Source: Acetatifactor muris (GTDB lineage: Bacteria > Bacillota > Clostridia > Lachnospirales > Lachnospiraceae). From it: 64,000 nt of DNA. Where the stretch lies: the NCBI GenBank assembly GCA_023663635.1, contig JAMPHD010000005.1, forward strand, positions 62,001 through 126,000, given 5' to 3'. The notes beneath the pieces were generated by a model. That model searched no databases and was not told the DNA's origin. It saw only the letters and a program-made list of their open reading frames with translations. The translations under genes and the position numbers were made by a program. Shown here piece after piece: positions 62,477-64,000 of the stretch; position 1 is the first letter of the stretch; the number at the start of each line of letters is the position of its first letter.

Positions 62477-64000
62477 CTAACGTAAAATCCGCGTTTTGTC
62501 CGGATCTGTGCCCTGTCCGGATCTGCGCCTCGCATATCTCACCGCGGGACAGCCGATCAAAAAGCCCAACCCGGCGATCACGCTCACCGCCTCCGCCACA
62601 TGCCAATACCACATTCCCGCGTAGCGGACGCGGATCTTCCCCTCAAATCCGTCCGGCAGGAGCACCCTGACGTCATAATTGTCGCCCGGCGCCGTTCCAA
62701 GACTCTCCCCCGTCTCCACAACACGAGCCTGATATCCCTTGTAGTACAGCAGAGGAAACTCCACATATCCCTCCCCCTGCGCCGTCACATAGGCCGACAC
62801 GTCCAGACCGTCCTTTAGGTAGTCCGTCACGGTCACCTGCCCGGACGATACGGGACCATGATATTTCATATGCCCGATATCCGCCCCTTTGGGGAGATAT
62901 TCCGCGCCGAGCACCGCCGTGGTGCCCACATTCTGCGGTGTGTACAGCCGGAGAAATCCGTCGCGGGTCAACAGGATGTCATTGACCTGATAGTTGCCAA
63001 ACACCACGGACACCGCCGCGATCAGCAATAAAACCACCTTGCCCGGCAGAAAATCCACACCGTCTGCGAGCAGCATACTTCCCGCCACGCATGCGATAAA
63101 TACAGCCAGGATCGTCACTATGGCCGTGATCCTCGTGGGAAACTGCAGAGAGCCGCAGAGGGTGGCCAACAGCCTGTTTTGTCTGCTCAGAAAATCCCAA
63201 GGGAAATACCGGGTGCTCATGAACAATGCCACGCAGGTCAGAATCCATGTGATATCTCCCGCCCTTTGCTCCGCTCTTTTGCGCCCGGAGGGTATGATCC
63301 TGCCCGCCTGTCTCGCGCGCAGCAGAAGCCACAATAACATACACAAAAGCAGGGCCGCTCCCATACCCACCGGCTCCGTATCCATCATGCCGTTCTCCAC
63401 ATAGCGGGAGGAGCCGCCGGCGGCCTGCAATGTATAAAAGATCTGCGCCGGGAAGATGCCTCTGCTCTGTATGAGCATGTCGGCATTGCCCCCGAAAGCA
63501 TATCGATCCGCCGCCATCAGATCAAAACAGGGCACCAGAAACCACGCGTTGACCAATACGGTCATTATCACCGTGCTGCACAGAACGGCGAAAGTGCGCC
63601 CGCGAAAGGTTCTCTTCCACAGGATCAGGCAGAGCAGGATCACAAAAAATCCCGTCATCTCGCAGGTCAACAGATGAGACTGTATGATCCCGGAAAACCC
63701 GACAACGGGTATGACCCAATTCCACAGATATCCCTTTTCCTTCGGGTCTTCCGTATAGATCCGATAGAATCCCCACGCCAACAGCGGCAAAAAGATCATT
63801 GCCGTAAACTCGCCCACCGCGGCGCGATTATACATGTTGTAAAGGCGATAGGGGGCCAATGTGTACAGAACACAGCCGAACATCCCGATCATGCGGCTCT
63901 TAAAACATTTGCCAAAACTGATATAGGCGATCAGCGCCGTGGCAAAGTTGACCGCTATGAGGAACAGACGATAGGCGCCATCCATGCTGAAACCCAGGAT
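62477..64000 (-). CDS. Large multi-pass membrane protein, 5' end outside window
   Basis: At least 507 residues; the frame continues through the right edge (ILGFSMDGAYR precedes the internal Met at 63985). At least nine membrane helices (FATALIAYISFGKCF, FTAMIFLPLLAWGFYRIY, TGFFVILLCLILWKR and others) are followed by an extracellular strand-rich part (VTVTDYLKDGLDVSAYVTAQGEGYVEFPLLYYKGY) and a final helix. The pattern matches PTPS-related/YfhO-like membrane proteins linked to cell-surface glycan decoration. The function is not proven. Confidence 0.7.
   Translation of the reverse strand: MLGFSMDGAYRLFLIAVNFATALIAYISFGKCFKSRMIGMFGCVLYTLAPYRLYNMYNRAAVGEFTAMIFLPLLAWGFYRIYTEDPKEKGYLWNWVIPVVGFSGIIQSHLLTCEMTGFFVILLCLILWKRTFRGRTFAVLCSTVIMTVLVNAWFLVPCFDLMAADRYAFGGNADMLIQSRGIFPAQIFYTLQAAGGSSRYVENGMMDTEPVGMGAALLLCMLLWLLLRARQAGRIIPSGRKRAEQRAGDITWILTCVALFMSTRYFPWDFLSRQNRLLATLCGSLQFPTRITAIVTILAVFIACVAGSMLLADGVDFLPGKVVLLLIAAVSVVFGNYQVNDILLTRDGFLRLYTPQNVGTTAVLGAEYLPKGADIGHMKYHGPVSSGQVTVTDYLKDGLDVSAYVTAQGEGYVEFPLLYYKGYQARVVETGESLGTAPGDNYDVRVLLPDGFEGKIRVRYAGMWYWHVAEAVSVIAGLGFLIGCPAVRYARRRSGQGTDPDKTRILR

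Overview
The window is chromosomal DNA from a gut-type member of the Clostridia, most likely family Lachnospiraceae. This rests on the gene families present: a class III (Firmicutes-type) fructose bisphosphatase, DUF5688, DUF1836 and DUF4846 proteins, a lysine riboswitch ahead of dapA, and HTH proteins with membrane tails. The core genes look GC-rich. Most genes lie on the minus strand, and the left and right edges cut through genes.

Layout. 1-2993: a pseudouridine synthase start, an RNase H, a membrane XRE regulator and a DUF4846 lipoprotein. 3003-4283: an AT-rich cassette, hicA-hicB-secB-like, with its own promoter and palindrome, downstream of the gdhA terminator; I read it as a tripartite toxin-antitoxin-chaperone system. 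4308-9045: gdhA, an SH3 protein, tRNA-Arg(CCG) and a DUF5688 protein. 9256-12219: an operon yqeG-aroE-aroK-aroQ-efp (shikimate pathway plus EF-P). 12321-17587: a rhamnogalacturonan lyase-like protein, a split chromate transporter pair and rmuC.

17643-34045 is an accessory island between the housekeeping genes rmuC and rlmD. It holds a DUF4143 ATPase, a zinc-ribbon protein, an HTH/nucleotidyltransferase pair with an in-frame stop, a GNAT enzyme, two tiny overlapping genes, an hsdR fragment, and a compact six-gene defence operon: SNF2-type helicase, DUF4391, type III methylase (mod), DUF1016/YhcG nuclease, type III restriction subunit (res) and an unknown protein. Fragments of an ATPase and an HTH gene lie at its upstream end.

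34046-49202 is housekeeping and signalling: rlmD; an apparent operon of SPFH protein, TIM44-like protein, GGDEF/EAL protein and pcrA; then an orphan ABC binding lipoprotein, a HIT protein, a PHP phosphatase, a DUF1836 regulator and a glycosyltransferase-like membrane protein. 49415-64000: a TrpR-like regulator, bactofilin with a degenerate LytM partner, an isolated eukaryotic-type hisA, a lysine-riboswitch-controlled dapA-dapB-fbp operon, a cobalamin adenosyltransferase, an SSB-like protein, typA, a membrane EAL protein and a truncated membrane protein.

Across the core regions a roughly 40-base hairpin element recurs directly after intrinsic terminators (five copies found). All identifications come from reading the sequence and from remembered family features; no searches were run.
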